DNA of 64,000 nucleotides, taken from contig OY728136.1 of the NCBI GenBank assembly GCA_963277665.1, forward strand, positions 805,281,123-805,345,122. The letters run 5' to 3'. The notes beneath the pieces are model-generated. The model saw nothing but the letters and a program-made list of their open reading frames with translations, ran no database searches and was not told where the DNA came from. Numbering within the stretch: the stretch's first letter is position 1; each line of letters starts with the position of its first letter. Positions 34,053 to 47,769 of the stretch are shown in pieces. Source of the DNA: Viscum album. Lineage: Eukaryota > Streptophyta > Magnoliopsida > Santalales > Viscaceae. A program made the translations under genes and the position numbers.

Positions 34053-35657
34053 CCTGTAGAGACCCGAAGCTTGGCATACATTGACATTAAATTACATTTG
34101 CAGAATACATAGTACATAACAAAAACACACACACAAGGATCGTAATAGTTTAGTGTCTTTGGAAACTAGGAATATAATCTTCTAATCCTGGTGAAAGATC
34201 TTCAACATCTCCCATAAAGATATTCCTTTTTTTTATACCTAAAACCTTTCTTTATATCCCGGGGAAAAGAAAACATAAAAGGGTGAGCTCAAATGCTCAG
34301 TAAGTGTAAACAAAAGAAATATCAATCACATCATAAGAACATAACATTTTGAAAATCTTAACCAGCAAAAGAGAGCATAATTTCATAACATGGGATAAAT
34401 CATGGAAGTGAAATGTAATCACAATAATCATAACTTAATAATGTAACATTGTGGCATACAAACATAATCATAGAGAATAATTTCTTGTTAGTCAAGACTC
34501 ATTGCCAAGACTATCTTAGTGGACAAAGTCCCTTTCCGAACCGAGTCACCCTCGTTTCAGTCCTCTTTCACTGAACCGGTATAACCTACCATTCCAACCA
34601 TGTCTATCTCATGAGATATAAAATCTTTACCCAATGCATTGGAGGGAGATATAGGTCCCACCCATCTCATAATGATACCATTCTTATGTGTGCCACAAAA
34701 TCATAAATCATACATCATTTCATAACCCATGTAATAAAAATGGGAATCTTAAACACCCTGACATCATAAAACAATTCATATAAGATAAAGGAATTCATAA
34801 AAATATTTCCATCACAACATAATCAAATCCATGTAATAATAGGGATAGAAACAGAACCCTATATTTTCATAGATGGAAAATAATTTTGATAAAACTCTTG
34901 AACTCCATTCTTGACGAAAATATCCTTTCTATTTCAAAAACATTTATCCTTTCATAACATGTCAAAAAATTTTAAACTAAAATAAGTTGATTAAAAATAA
35001 ACATGAAAACTTGTAAAGGAATATTCTTGTAAATAATGTTTTAAAAATCCATTCATGCCGTATAAGTTAAAAAAACATTCTTCCTACTTTTGTCGGAAAA
35101 GTCAAAAAGTACCTCGTACGAAAAACGACAAAATATTCCTTTTATATTCTTTACTAAAAACTCACTGAAGGGTAAAATTGGATTTTAAAAAAAGTGTATG
35201 TGGATGGAAATAATATTACATATTCAGGAAACATGGATGTGGATGATAAAATACACCCTAGTAAATACTAAAGTATAAACAATCTCGGATAAAAATGAGA
35301 TTGTGATATTTCCCTTACCTTATGTCCGATTTGCTTCGTAAGTGTCTGAACCTCCTGTATAATGATTTAAATAATGTCATTAACTTATTACAGAATCATA
35401 TTCATTGTTATGATATCATATATGGTTCACTTATGACTTTATATTACCCATTCTTTTGTAAATTCCATGTTAACGAAGCGTTTTGGGTAAAATCGTTTCA
35501 TTTATCGTAGGTGTTTGGACATGTTGTTCTTGACATTATTATTACTTATATCATGATTTACTTACTTCCAGAATATAAAACATGATTTATATATCACATA
35601 TATTCAGTATATATATATATATAACAGATAGATAAATGAAATGAAACACACCGTTCA

Positions 35658-36022
35658 TGGAGACGGTAGTCCGTACGTACGCATGAACGCTGTTTTCCTT
35701 TCCTTATTTTCTTGAATGGAAGTAAGTGGATGAAATACATATATACATAAATCCAGTAGCTTTATAATGTCATATATTTCATTATTATTGCTTATATATA
35801 CTTTATAATCATTCTTAAATGGTTATCATGGAGAATGAATCTAATCGCGTCGTGGAGACGGTAGTCCGTACGTATCATGAACTTGTGTTGTAGTGTATGT
35901 ATACTATTTCAGTATTTTATAATAATCATATATAGTTACTCATTACACCATTATACCCATCCAATTAAGGTGGTGGCAGAAAATAGATTACACCACGCCG
36001 TGGAGACGGTATTCCGTACGCA
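35658..36022. repeat. Three copies of a CpG-rich dyad motif in LTR R-U5
   Basis: TGGAGACGGTAGTCCGTACG occurs at 35,658, 35,853 and, with TATT for TAGT, at 36,001. Each contains the inverted repeat ACGG-loop-CCGT followed by alternating CG/TA sequence. The surrounding LTR is AT-rich and nearly CpG-free, so retention of these CpGs in all three copies stands out. They would lie about 300-700 bases into the transcript. Confidence 0.7.
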
Positions 36023-36370
36023 CGCACGCGCGGTGATTTCCTTTTTCCGTAGGATGGATAGAAGGTTAATTAGAGTTGTTTCATATTTATAATAACATAT
36101 CAGTATATAAGAAATACCAATGTTATTACTTTATCATGAAACAACTAAAGAATATTAAGTTGAAGAAAAAAAGAAATTGGAAAAGATCGGTAATGGATAT
36201 TGCCTCTTTTTGACGCGGCTTTTCTTAACCTTCACTTAAAGAACTAAGGATGGTCTTTGAAGAAGACCAGAACCTCTAGGATGATACTAGGTAAGTGGAG
36301 AAGAGATTTTGGCAGGGTTTTTCTGAGCCTGAATGCTCAAATTGGTGTGAGGAGGAGAGGGAGGAGGTGC

Positions 36371-36380
36371 CCTTTTATAA
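36371..36380 (-). promoter_or_regulatory. TATA box of gag-only element 5' LTR
   Basis: The minus strand reads TTATAAAAGG inside a CT-rich block (CTCCTCCC), typical of plant LTR promoters. Transcription would run leftward through R-U5 and gag. Confidence 0.75.
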
Positions 36381-38221
36381 GGGAGGAGAGGGGCTCCTTT
36401 GGAAAAACTAAAAATATTATTTTATTATAAAGTCAAGTTCGGTTTTAATAGCTCCAAATTGATTTATTTAGAGGCTAAGGTGGTGATGGGTCGAAATCCT
36501 CTCATCCAATAGAATTTAGACAAGTTTAAGTTCCTATTTTAACCTTATCATTTAGATTTAGCATTAAGTTAAATAATTTTACTTTTACCGTGTCTTCTTG
36601 TGTTCTTACACTATAAGGTTAATAAACATACTATAAGAAGCCAAAAGAACCCCAAGTTGTTAATTATTAATATATATAACCTTATCTAAGTCATTTGGCC
36701 TAACCGTAGATTTTTAGGAATAAAATAACAATTAATAATATAATATTTGTTTTAAAAACTATTTTATGTCAATTTTGACACTATTTAGTAATTGATTTTT
36801 GTGAAAATCATTACAGAATGATAGGTTCTAAAAAAGTTGATTAAATCAATACTAACACGTCATATTAACCTAGAAAATTAGTGGAATTCATAAAAAGTCT
36901 CAAATTATATTTATTTGACTATTTATAACATCAATTATGTCAATATTTCATTAATAAGATAATTACTGCATCATCGTTGTGTCATAAATAAATTAAATTA
37001 TATAATGTCTAACAATTACAAATAAAATACCATTATGTAGGAAATCTTTTTATCTTTCTAATGAATATTTACAATCGAATTTATCTTATGTATAACCCTA
37101 TATTAAAAATGTTTTAGTAAATAAACTTTGATTTTAACTCTTTTAACTCTTCTTTGATTTAAATAATAATAAATGTCCTAATCTAATCCAAGTGGGCCTA
37201 AATGGTCATATTTTATTCCTAATATTGTTTTTGGTCGAATTACATTTATCCAATAGAATTAGGACATGTGTTAGGGTATTAATAATATCATTTTTACCCT
37301 TAATTACCCTATTTACTTTTAACCATGGTAAATAAAAGTAAAAGGTTACTATTCACCAAAAATTATTTTCATCTCATTGAACCACATTTTACTTACTGAA
37401 ATCAACCGTGTCTCTCGGATTTTTGAAATTCCACTCACAGAAGCGGTAAAATTAAGTTTTATGAAAAAATTCAATTTTTTTAACTACCACTTAGTGGTTT
37501 CACTATTCATCAAAAATTGAATGTTTTCAGAAAAATACCAAAAATTAGACCTAAGCTATATTTGAAATTATGAACTCAAAAATGATTTCTATTTTACCAA
37601 ATTCAAAAAATATCAATTTCATTAATTAATTTAAAAATTAATTCTCGTCGTCAAAACAAATAGCGTGTTCTTAAGAGATAATAACTTTCAAAAGATTGAC
37701 ACTTGTTTAAGTCTGGTTTAAATGTGAAATTACATCCAATGACCAAAATTGTATTAAATTGTAAAAATATAATCTAAATAAACTTTAAAACCACTCAAAT
37801 TAATAATTTATCACTATTAATTATTTCGATTGAAAAAGTTGTATTTAATTAAAATTTAGTAATTTTCACTATTCATCAAAATATGAAAGTTATCCGAAAA
37901 TCACCAAAATTTCACTCTAAGCTAATTTCGGTATTCCGAATCCATAAATGAAGTCCATTTTGAATAATAAAATTTACAAAATTTCAAAAAGTGGTTATTA
38001 CTATTCATAACGGTTAGTTTTAATAATATTTTAATAGCATATCGTTGTTTAGTGAAACTCGGTATTGCGTACTACACACGCTATCACAGAAGGTCGTGAT
38101 TGTGTGTAATGAAAGGAAAGTAAAGGATGTGTGTTGATCAAGCTCCTTTTGGTGTAGCGTACAACACAAGACATTAATGAAATTAAAAAGAATATTTTTC
38201 ATAAAATATCGGGGTGTTACA

Positions 38222-39825
38222 TCATAAATAGTTATGAAAGAAGTAAAATGAAAAAAATCATCTATAATTAATATTATATTTTATTTAGGAAATAATTTTA
38301 TTTTAAATTGTCTAATATTTCATTTGGTTATATGAAATGAGAAATAATTAATACATAAATTGTAAATGAAAATGCATTAATTGTTGACATATGTTTTAAC
38401 CAGCAAAAACACATATCATTATATTTAATATAATGTTTATATATAGAATTAATATCATTATATAACATATAATATGTGTAATAAATTATTATTTAACCTT
38501 AATAATTTTTTTATAACAATCCTTGAATCCAGTAATAGAAAATGAAAATGCATCATCCACGATGGTGGTAAATCAACACAACACGAATGATGATTTCATT
38601 TTGTGAATAAAAGGGAGATGTGAAAAGTATTGATGGTGTATTATTCAATTAAAATAATAAAATTTTATTATATATAATATACAGAAGTTATCATTACTCT
38701 TTCATAAGGGTATATGTGGAGATAATAAGAAAAATATTGAAATTGAATATGAATTTAATGAAAATGAATGATGGGTTTACATCTTGTATTATCCTCCTTG
38801 AGAACCTCCTTATGGGTATCAGTATTTGGATTTTCTTAATGAGAAATCCTTTTATGGGTGAGGGAGGGTCTTGGGAAGAGTTTTGGGTAGAAATTCATCT
38901 TGATTCAAGGGTTTGGAGTTACGGGAAGAAGATATGGTGAGGGTCGGTATTTATAGGGTAGGAGAAGGGTGTTTTCGGGTATTTTATTCATTATATTTAT
39001 ATTTTGTCTCATGGTCGTTAATAGTATGAACCTTATCAATAAATTAATTACAATAATGTTGGATAGTTCAGGTTTATGGTATAAAATCATCCATTTATAA
39101 TATATGACTCAACAATAAATGTATTTTTTTAATACATTAAAATACTGTTGTTCAGAATTCATAAATAATGGAACTATTTTAGAAAAATCCCAACAAATAA
39201 CCCTAAATGTTTTTCAATGTAAATAATACATAAATGAACTCCAATTTCTGGAAATTAATTTCTATTTATGAAAAATTAAATTTTTATATAAAATCCGCTG
39301 TTATTAGAAAAGTAACCGTTTAAATATGATTAATGATTTAATTTAATTCCAAAAAATTACTAAATTTTCAGAAAATTAATTTATAATAATAAGAAAATAA
39401 TATATGAATTTGTGAATAAATTTTTTTCAAAATAAATATATTTTAAATAATATTTTAAATAAAATTTTATGTTTTCTAAATATACCAACACATAATATAT
39501 CATTTTTAAAACATTCATTTTCTTATACTATGATATAATTATATGACATTTTAAATTAATGGTTATATAAATTTAATTTGTACTTTTATATGTGAGGTTA
39601 AAATTATATTACCCAGAATCCTATTTATAATCAACATAATACAATTTTAAAGGTCATATTACTTTTCCATTATTATATGTTTTTAACTTCAAGAAATAAA
39701 TCTTATTTCATTTATTATTCATTTATAAATTTTTTATTTTTTATAATATATATTTTATGTGTTTTATAATATATGAAATAATTATGACAAGGTTATTTCA
39801 CATGATTAAATTTTAGGTTGTTACA
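38222..39825 (-). mobile_element. 3' LTR (partial) of the decayed minus-strand element
   Basis: It begins on the minus strand with TGTAACAACC at 39,825. It matches 55,370-56,944, for example the blocks with CATTTGGTT, CATATCATTA and GGTCATATTAC. A TATA box (CTATAAATACC, minus) is kept at 38,946-38,956, where the 5' copy at 56,072-56,082 has decayed to CTCTAAATATC. Its inner part is cut off by the gag-only element. Confidence 0.75.
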
Positions 39826-39838
39826 TTCATCACCACTT
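39826..39838 (-). promoter_or_regulatory. Polypurine tract of decayed minus-strand element
   Basis: The minus strand reads AAGTGGTGATGAA directly before TGTAACAACC. The same tract, slightly altered, precedes the LTR at 58,285, which shows that the two elements are close relatives. Confidence 0.65.
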
Positions 39839-42800
39839 ATGAAATTCCTCATTCGGAATTTCATTTTAAATAAATAGGAAAGTGCATTTCTCCATCATCA
39901 TTTCTTCTAGTTGAAATTTTACCTATTCAAACTAATGGTTCATGAATTGTAATATGAATAGGTCAATATTATTTTTTCATAGAACATTATCTATATGGTT
40001 CAATATTATCACCAACTTCTCCTCAAAAGAGTGACCATTTTCCTACTATATGACCATTAGATTTAGTACATATGTGATATCTGGTACAAAATTATTCAAG
40101 AGGGATACATAGAATACATTATATACTTGATACATGGTATTGGGAGTGTTAGTTGATAGGCCATATCTCCCATATGATCATAAATATCGAATGGGATAAT
40201 GTACATGTGTCCCATCTTTCTTTTCTTCCCAAATCTCATGATATTCTTCCATAGTGACACATAGAAGAATACTATGTCTATAACCTTAACCTCCAGGTAT
40301 CATCAATGATTAACTTCCTATCCATTTTTTCAAATTGGGGTTCCTTGATGTGTTTCTAAATTATTTTCACATTCTCTACCATTTATTCGACCATTTTTGG
40401 TCCTAGATGCGGGAATTCACCAAAATAATCCTAGAATGTAGGTATTCCACATATATTCCAATAATGTGCATCATATGGATCCATTTCAATATTTTAGTGA
40501 CAACTGTTGTCGTAAGAGATCTCAACCATAGAGAGATGTTGGATCCATCCTCCATTAAATTCCATAGAATATACTCTTAACATGTCTTTCATTGTCTGAA
40601 TAGTTGGTTAAAATTGGTCATCAGTTTGAGGATGATAAGTCATACTAATGTTCAGTTTAATTTTTAGATAATGTTAGAGTATTTTCTAAAACATCGAGGT
40701 GATTCTCATACCATGATTAGATACAATAGATACCGGTACTCCATGAATACTTTCTAGTTCACTGATGTATATCCATGAAATTTTCCCAGAAATAAGTCCC
40801 CTAATATTGTGATAATGTGTGATGTCATTGTAAAACGATCCATAATAAACCATATACCATTGTTGCCTCAATAGTTTGTTGAAGGCCAGTGTAAAATTCC
40901 ATGGATATTTTTTTCCATTTCTATACTAATATGGGTTTTGGTTTCATCTCCCCCATAGAATTTTTTCCTTTGATCCTTCACTTTTAGATATTTTCTACAT
41001 TCCTATGAATTTCCAAATTATTTCTTTGACAATAATTTATTTTATCTATAACTAATCGATGATAATTTATTTGATAATGGATTGATGATGTTCTATTAAT
41101 AATGATTCCCTTGTTTTTAGAATGAAAATAAAATATGATTGGTTCCTTCCAAATTATCAACACTAATAATGTTATAGGATCATTACTTTTAAGATCATCC
41201 GCCACATTATTTTCTAAACTATGATGGTAGTGGGTGGAGTGGTCATAATCTATTGTGAGATATAACCGTCATCGATGCCAGATTTTTAGATTGTTATGTT
41301 TTAATATATATTTTAAGCTCTAATTATAAATATATATTTAAAACACCATCAAATAGAGATAATTACTCAATATTTTCAATGAGAAGATCATAAAAGCTAG
41401 CTCTAGATCATGCATGGGATAGTTTTCATCATGAATTTTCAACTAAATTAAGGCGTATGATATCACTATATAATTTTTCATTGGTACATAACATAATATC
41501 TTACTTGAATCATCACTGTATACCACAAATATTTCCCCACATGATAGAAGTGTGAGTACAGAAATGATGATATGCCTCTTCTTTAAATTCTAGAATTAGT
41601 CTTCACATTCCCTTGTTTAGTAAAAAAAGTCACCCTTTCAACTAAATTTGGTTAATGGGTTTGAAAATATTGATAAGTTCATCATAAATCACTTTTAATA
41701 CCAATCTAGAACAAGGATACTACAAATCTTCCTTAGAGATATTGGCTAGGTCCACTCTTTGATTTCCTTCTTCTTTGAAGTGTCAACATATATTCCTTTT
41801 CTAGTGATAATATGCCCTGTGAATAATACTTCCTCTATCCAGAACTCAAATTTACTGTACATTCCATGATGTTTGTTCCTTCTCAATGTTTTTGGCATAA
41901 TATTCAAATTCTCCTCATATACTCCCTTCCTCTTAAAGTAGATTAGAATATCATATTAAAAGACTACCACAATCATGTGGAGGTAATATCTCAAGAATCT
42001 ATTCATTCAATCAATTAATATTGTCAGAACATTAGTGAGTACGGAAGGAATCACTATGAATTCATAGTGTCCACAACTTGTTCAGAAGGAGGGCTTGGGA
42101 ATATATTCTTTTCTTAACATTAACTGGTGATATCCCGACAGAATTTCCACATTATAGAAATAATATTTCCCATATATATGATTGAAAAAGTCATTTATAT
42201 ATAGAAATGGATTATATTTCTTAATCATTATTTTTTATGCTCATGAAAATAATTATAGAGGATAATTGGTCCATCCTTCTTCTTGTAGATAAATAATGAC
42301 ACACCCAAAATTGAATCACTCAGGTGTTTAATACCCATTTCCATATTCTATTATAACTCATTCTTCAGTTCCTCCAACCCAATGATGTCCATTATATATT
42401 TTCTCTTAGATATAAGAGGTTTTCATGAATAATTTCAATTGAAAATTCTACATCTACATCAGGAGGATGTCTAGGGAATTTTTTAGGGAACACATCACAA
42501 TAGTCCCTCAAAATGGTCTTGAATTCATGCACAATTATCTCCATTGTCTCAATCATTTGATTATGATATTGTTGCATGTACGGAAAAAATATTTTCACAC
42601 ATGATGATTAATCTAAAGGATATTAATCCTCATTAATATACATCTACATTATTGGAGGACTTCAAGGGATGTGGGGAGTAATGTACCATTCCCAATAGTA
42701 GATGTAGGCTTTGCATAAAGTAAGCTAATCCATACCCAATATTGAATCAAACATCACAATATGTATTAACAAAAAAAATTGGAGGTTTATCCAATAATCA

Positions 42801-43100
42801 TTAACCTAGGTGGAGTTACATACTTTGGACTATATAATTTCCCCATTTTATGTTCTGATGTATAATTGATAATCCATATTTTTATATGAGTTTGAATATT
42901 TATACTAAACAGGAAATATATGACATAATATATAGAACTAGAATCAAATAGTTAATTTTTAATTATTTAATAAATAACCAGCATACATGTCACCAAATCA
43001 TGTCTTACTCTACTTCTATAGTAGTGATGGTATAATATTTACCTTCCGCATTTTCATTTGGTTGCTTCTGATGTTGATTAACCTTGAGGAATCAATGGCT
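39839..43100 (-). pseudogene. pol of decayed element: RT, RNase H, integrase, chromodomain-like end
   Basis: From high to low coordinates on the minus strand: the RT lead-in DYCDVFPKKFPRHPPDVDVE (open frame 42,392-42,598); a KKKDG motif near 42,280; RT thumb KFEFWIEEVLF near 41,840; RNase H with VVYSDDSSK near 41,520 and YPMHDLELAF; integrase core HGVPVSIVSNHGM near 40,700 (Asn for the catalytic Asp); HPQTDDQF and IQTMKDMLRVY near 40,600; integrase tail and possible chromodomain near 40,050. Stops and frame changes occur every few dozen codons. Order and wording match Tekay/Del-type chromodomain elements. Protease was not resolved. Confidence 0.75.
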
Positions 43101-43299
43101 TGTGAATTTATATACATAGTTCCCTTTCTTATTAAATTTGAATCATGGAACTATAGGTGGTTCTATCCTTTCATTCACCACACTATCAAACATTATCAAG
43201 TCTCTACGATAATCATGAACATGTTGTCTTTCTCTCCCACACTAGATAAATTTTCCAATCCCATTGAGGCATTTCCCATTATACTTTTTCAACATTTTT

Positions 43300-43988
43300 T
43301 ACATGTGAGTGGTTGAGTTTTCATTTCACCATTTTAATTTTTCCATCCTGCATGAAAATACATCATTTATTTCATAACCATGGGACCAATATCCAAACTC
43401 TATATCCACTTTAGGATCACATAAAATGACTTTGTCATAAATCCCAAATTCTCAAATAGAAAGAGCCTTCTGAAGGTGCAATTTTAAATTACTAAATAAA
43501 TTAATTATGTTTCTATCATTGTTGATAAAAGAACATGAGGAAATTCTCACTATATTTGTTATGTTTTATTTTTATTTCATAACAAATTCACATTCCTTTT
43601 TCTTTATCCATATTTATTCAATCTCCATATTTTTATGAATAGTTTTAGGGAAATAATTATTAAGAAATAGTTTCTTAAATTCTTCTCACTTATTCAATTC
43701 AAATTTTCCCTTCATCGTGGTGTTATTAATCAAAACAGATCATTAATCATCATCTCAAACTAAATGATAAATCGAAAAATGGAATCTTATCCATATTAGA
43801 ATAGATATGAAAAGAAAACATCAACTCCATTAAGAAAAAACACTATTTTGTAATAGGTTGATCAGAAGTTCCAAACAATGTTGATAGTCATTATAGAATA
43901 AATGGGTTAATAGCTCTTCTCTCACTCTTAGTTAAAGTAGGATGTTAAATAGTATTCTATTTATTGTGAATAATGAAACCCCAAGGAT
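43300..43988 (-). pseudogene. gag of decayed element, interrupted by insertion
   Basis: The minus strand near 43,660 reads EEFKKLFLNNYFP, matching the capsid segment DEFKNLFFSNYF of the intact gag at 32,678-33,715, and the following ELKK-like stretch also fits. Upstream codons run to about 43,988, where the plus-strand element's LTR begins. The gag N-terminus and leader should resume at about 53,766. Many stops make it nonfunctional. Confidence 0.6.
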
Positions 43989-46553
43989 TGTAATAAATAA
44001 ATTAAAATTCATGAACCATTATATTATATAGATTGTTTTTAGTATCCTTTAAACATTATTTGGCCACTTTTATGATTTGAGTTTCAAAAAAGGCTCATCT
44101 ACAGCTATCATCGGTAAATTATTTGAAGTCGGATAGAACCGACTTGATTCCTTGATAAATATTAACAAACCCTTATGAAAATTAATGTGAATTGTAACAT
44201 GACCCTTACGAATAGTAAATAATAATATTATTTTATTTTCTGAAGGTTATAAAATAATGATATGTTGATTAATTTTTCAAGGTGTTAAAAAAGGAGTTAA
44301 GGATTTAAAATTGTAATTTTTGAATAAATTGTGATTTTATTTAAAAATTAAATTTATATTATTTATAAAACTAATTTTAAATAATGGATTTCAATTTTGA
44401 ATTATACACTTCATAAAATGGTTAGGTTGATTTTTTTGGGATTTTACTAAATTTCTGGACTTTTTTAAGAAGAGTAAAATACAATAAATTACGATTGATG
44501 TTAACCACTTATTTTACTATATCATAGATAATGAATTGATGATGTAATAAAACGTGATTTGAACTGATATGAAATTATTAGTATTTTTGGTCACATGAAT
44601 GAAGACTATTCATAGTCTTGGCAAAAATTATTATGAAAATGATTAAAATAATGTAAAATCTATCACCTCTACTATTAATATCACCCTCATTCTCAGCTTC
44701 CAATCATACCTCTCAAGAATTGAGAATTGTAAAATTTTTAAAAAATCCCCTAAACAATTCTATTCCCCACATCCAAGGTCTAATATTTTTACCAAAAGGC
44801 TTTAACCAAAGACCTTAAGGTGGATCTCAAGGAGAATAGATCAAGAGTAAGAAGTCTCTTCCTTTGTCATGTGTTTTATTTCCAATTCCATTCTTCTCAT
44901 ATACCCACTTCCCATACACTTATATAGGAGGTATGAAATCTCCACAATCATATATATTCATTATGTTATCATGTTCATGTAAAATATTCTTCATTTTAAT
45001 TCTTATCCTCTCCCTGTTATTCTAAAAATAAAAACGCCATATGTGATATGACGATTAAACAAAAAATGGGTATGATGTGTTTTCATTTTCCATTACATCA
45101 TTAAAATATGATGATAAAACCCATATAACGGTTGTATACCAATTTAAAATTTATATTTTATCCTACATCATTTTCTAGAATGATATTTTATTCATTTAAT
45201 TAAATTATATAATGAAACAAGTTCATGATTATCGATGAACCACAAAAAAATGAACTAAACAGGCATCATTAATGTTTCATATAATGATCCCTCATCATAT
45301 ATGATAAAAAATGATATATTATATCATTATAAATTCTATATACATATTAATACCATTTCATTCCACTTCTAGAATTTAATTTCAATACGATAAGAAAAAA
45401 AATACAAACCGACAATGGAAATCATGTAAAGAACACACCCAAAACAATGGATGGAAAAAAATACTATCAATTAAAGGGTGAAATTATGTAATGAAATGAT
45501 CTTATAAGATATTATAAATATTAATATGTTTCTATAATATATTAATAACACTCTTTTAACCATTATACATGATTTTTAAAAAAAAAATTGATGTTAAAAA
45601 ACGTTAGATAAGGTAATTCTTAATCTGATTTCTATTCATTGGGTTATCCTTATAATTTATTATTTTTGTGGTATTAAAATTGTTTCTAGGGTAATTTTTC
45701 ATTATATAATTTTTAATTATGTGTCTTTATAAATTATATAAATATTCAATCCACTCTACTATGCCTTGCCTCAATTATAAGATATTTCTAAGGGGATTTT
45801 TTTAAAGAATTCTTTTAATTTTTTTTGTAAAATTAAAAATCAATGTAATTTGAAATAATTAATTTTGATTAATTATGTTTTGGTTCATGGTAATTGATTA
45901 TGATTAAGTGTTGGAACTATATCTCCTTCTAATTTACGGTATGTCTAAGGAGGAGGTTGGCCGTATGGTTACTCAATGTGTAACTGCAATGGATACACAA
46001 ATTATAAGGTATCCATGAGGGTTACAATTTATATGGTATCCGAGAGGGTTACAAGATTATGTAAGTAATGCCTCAAGATACCTAAATTGTTCTATTTATG
46101 TTATATATGAATTTAGGATATCTCATTGAAATATTATGTTTTTATAGGTATGTTTATATGGTTAACAAGGGTTTATTTTTTTGAAAATAATTTCATATGT
46201 CAAAAGTATTGGTGGAATAATGTTTTATTTCTTATTTTTATATTCCTTACTCATCTCTTTGTGATCATCCCTTTTTTTAATATTATATTCACAGGTTAAT
46301 AAGATGTGAAATACAATGAATTAATCCATGTTAAATGTTATGATGATTTGTCAATGAAAATAAGTTTTATTTGAAATGTTTTATATTTTGGATTAAATAG
46401 AAACTGTTTTGGTGTTATATACTCTATATGAATGTAGAATGTTATATATTAATGACATCCCATTCTCTAAAACTATAATCTTGAAATTATCTCTAATATG
46501 AAAGGAAGTGAGTTCTTGATAAAAATTAATGATTATGTAATGTAATAAGGTCA
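43989..46553 (+). mobile_element. 5' LTR of the plus-strand chromodomain element
   Basis: It starts TGTAATAAATAAATT and aligns with 51,223-53,765. Shared blocks include CCCTTATGAA with ATTAATATGACC-like sequence (44,171/51,418), the CTATAAATACC region (here decayed to CTATTAATATC at 44,671-44,681), and the ACAAGTTCATGATTATCGA block (45,217/52,443). The 3' end near GGTCA is approximate. Confidence 0.75.
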
Positions 46554-46562
46554 GTTACTTAT

Positions 46563-46577
46563 AGTTTGTATAAGAGG
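46563..46577 (+). promoter_or_regulatory. Degenerate primer binding site
   Basis: GTTTGTATAAGAGG lies just past the LTR end, where TTTGGTATCAGAGG would be expected for an initiator tRNA-Met PBS. The match is partial, so the call depends on position. Confidence 0.4.
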
Positions 46578-46902
46578 ATAGTTAAGATAACATTAAGAGT
46601 TAGTTTGGTGATAATAGAATTCCATTAATATTTTTTAGTCTGAGGTTAAATTGGAAAGATATATAATTTATATATTACCCTCTATCACTTACTAAGATTT
46701 GTTTTTTAATAATGGTCTTCCATAGAGGAAACAGAAAATCTAAAAAGAGAGGCATTGATTGAATGATATCCTTTTGAATTTGGATCCCGAAAAGGTTGGT
46801 ATTGGAATTGAGTAGTTTTTGATAGTAATGACTCATCTAAATTATGAAATAAATGGTGGTGGAATCCATGAAATAGAAAAACCATAGGTACCACAATAGA
46901 AC

Positions 46903-47757
46903 ATGATGATAGTGGAAAACATTATGATACAACACCATCCTGCATTTGGTGGATCATCAGATCCTGTAGTGGTTAAAGTATGGATTGAAAACTATGAAAA
47001 GGTATTTGATGTTATGGGATGTTCTGATGATCAATCAGTAAGTCTCTACATTTATTTAAATAGATGGCAAAGCTTATCATTGGTTGTCAATGGTCAAAAA
47101 TATTAGGGATAGAGTAGATATTGAAGCCTTAGATTATGAACAATTTAAAAGTCTTCCTTTGAATAATATTTTCCTAATCTAGTTTGATTTTGGAAGGAAA
47201 ATAAATTCTTTGAATTGGAAAAAATGTGGATGATTCAGTTGTTTTGTATGATGTGAACTTCACCTAACTGGTGTGGAATGCTCCAAATCATATTCTGGAT
47301 CTGGATAGAAAAATAAACCAGTTTTACTCATCTTTAAACCCAATGCTTCAAAGGGAAATGGCCTCTCGTGATTTCAAATGTTATAAGAAACATGTTCAAT
47401 GTGATGAGAGGGTACAGATGGCGTTTCCTGATGATTATGTGCACTTTTACAATAAAAATAAGAAAAGGTCAATAAGTCATGTGATGGGTATTAATCAATC
47501 AATTAAATATGATATTAAGAAATTTTAATTTCTATTTTCTGAAAAGGGTGGAGAAAAGCACCTGGGGGAATGCCTTACCGAAACAAGAATGTGTTTTTGT
47601 TGTGGTATGTTTGGACATATGACCTGAAATTGTAATAAAAATGATACTAAAACTAATCCTGAGAAGAAAACTATTAAGTGGTTTAAATGAGGAGAGATGG
47701 GTAATTATGAAAATTCCTACCCTAATAGAGATCAAAGTGATGAAATAATCCATAGTA
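46903..47757 (+). pseudogene. gag of the plus-strand chromodomain element
   Basis: The frame 46,903-47,106 has HPAFGGSSDPVVVKVWIEN and YEKVFDVMGCSD, the start of the gag capsid domain. The frame 47,271-47,528 has DRKINQFYSSLNPMLQREMA, the capsid C-terminal part. A CCHC box follows, CFCCGMFGHMT then NC, in which a TGA at 47,625-47,627 replaces the codon before Asn. A frameshift or stops around 47,107-47,270 separate the two halves. Confidence 0.75.
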
Positions 47758-47769
47758 TAAGAAGATAGT

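Larger units (their letters stand above)
30376..38221 (-). mobile_element. Non-autonomous gag-only LTR retrotransposon (TR-GAG type)
   Basis: Minus-strand order: 5' LTR 38,221-34,055, PBS for initiator tRNA-Met, short leader, complete gag, noncoding sequence, PPT and a truncated 3' LTR. PBS to PPT spans only about 2.7 kb and holds gag but no protease, RT, RNase H or integrase. This fits the class described in plants as terminal-repeat elements with a gag domain, which need pol from a relative. Its right end abuts the interior of another element's LTR, so it inserted there; possible target duplication TCATA at 38,222-38,226. Confidence 0.8.
34055..38221 (-). mobile_element. 5' LTR of the gag-only element, 4,167 bases
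   Basis: The minus strand starts TGTAACACCCCG at 38,221 and ends GGTCTCTACA at 34,055, next to the PBS. LTRs of this length are usual for the Tekay/Del clade. A TATA box at 36,371-36,380 divides U3 (about 1.85 kb) from R-U5 (about 2.3 kb). Three copies of a CpG-rich motif lie in the transcribed part. No coding frame is supported; short frames are chance. Confidence 0.85.
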
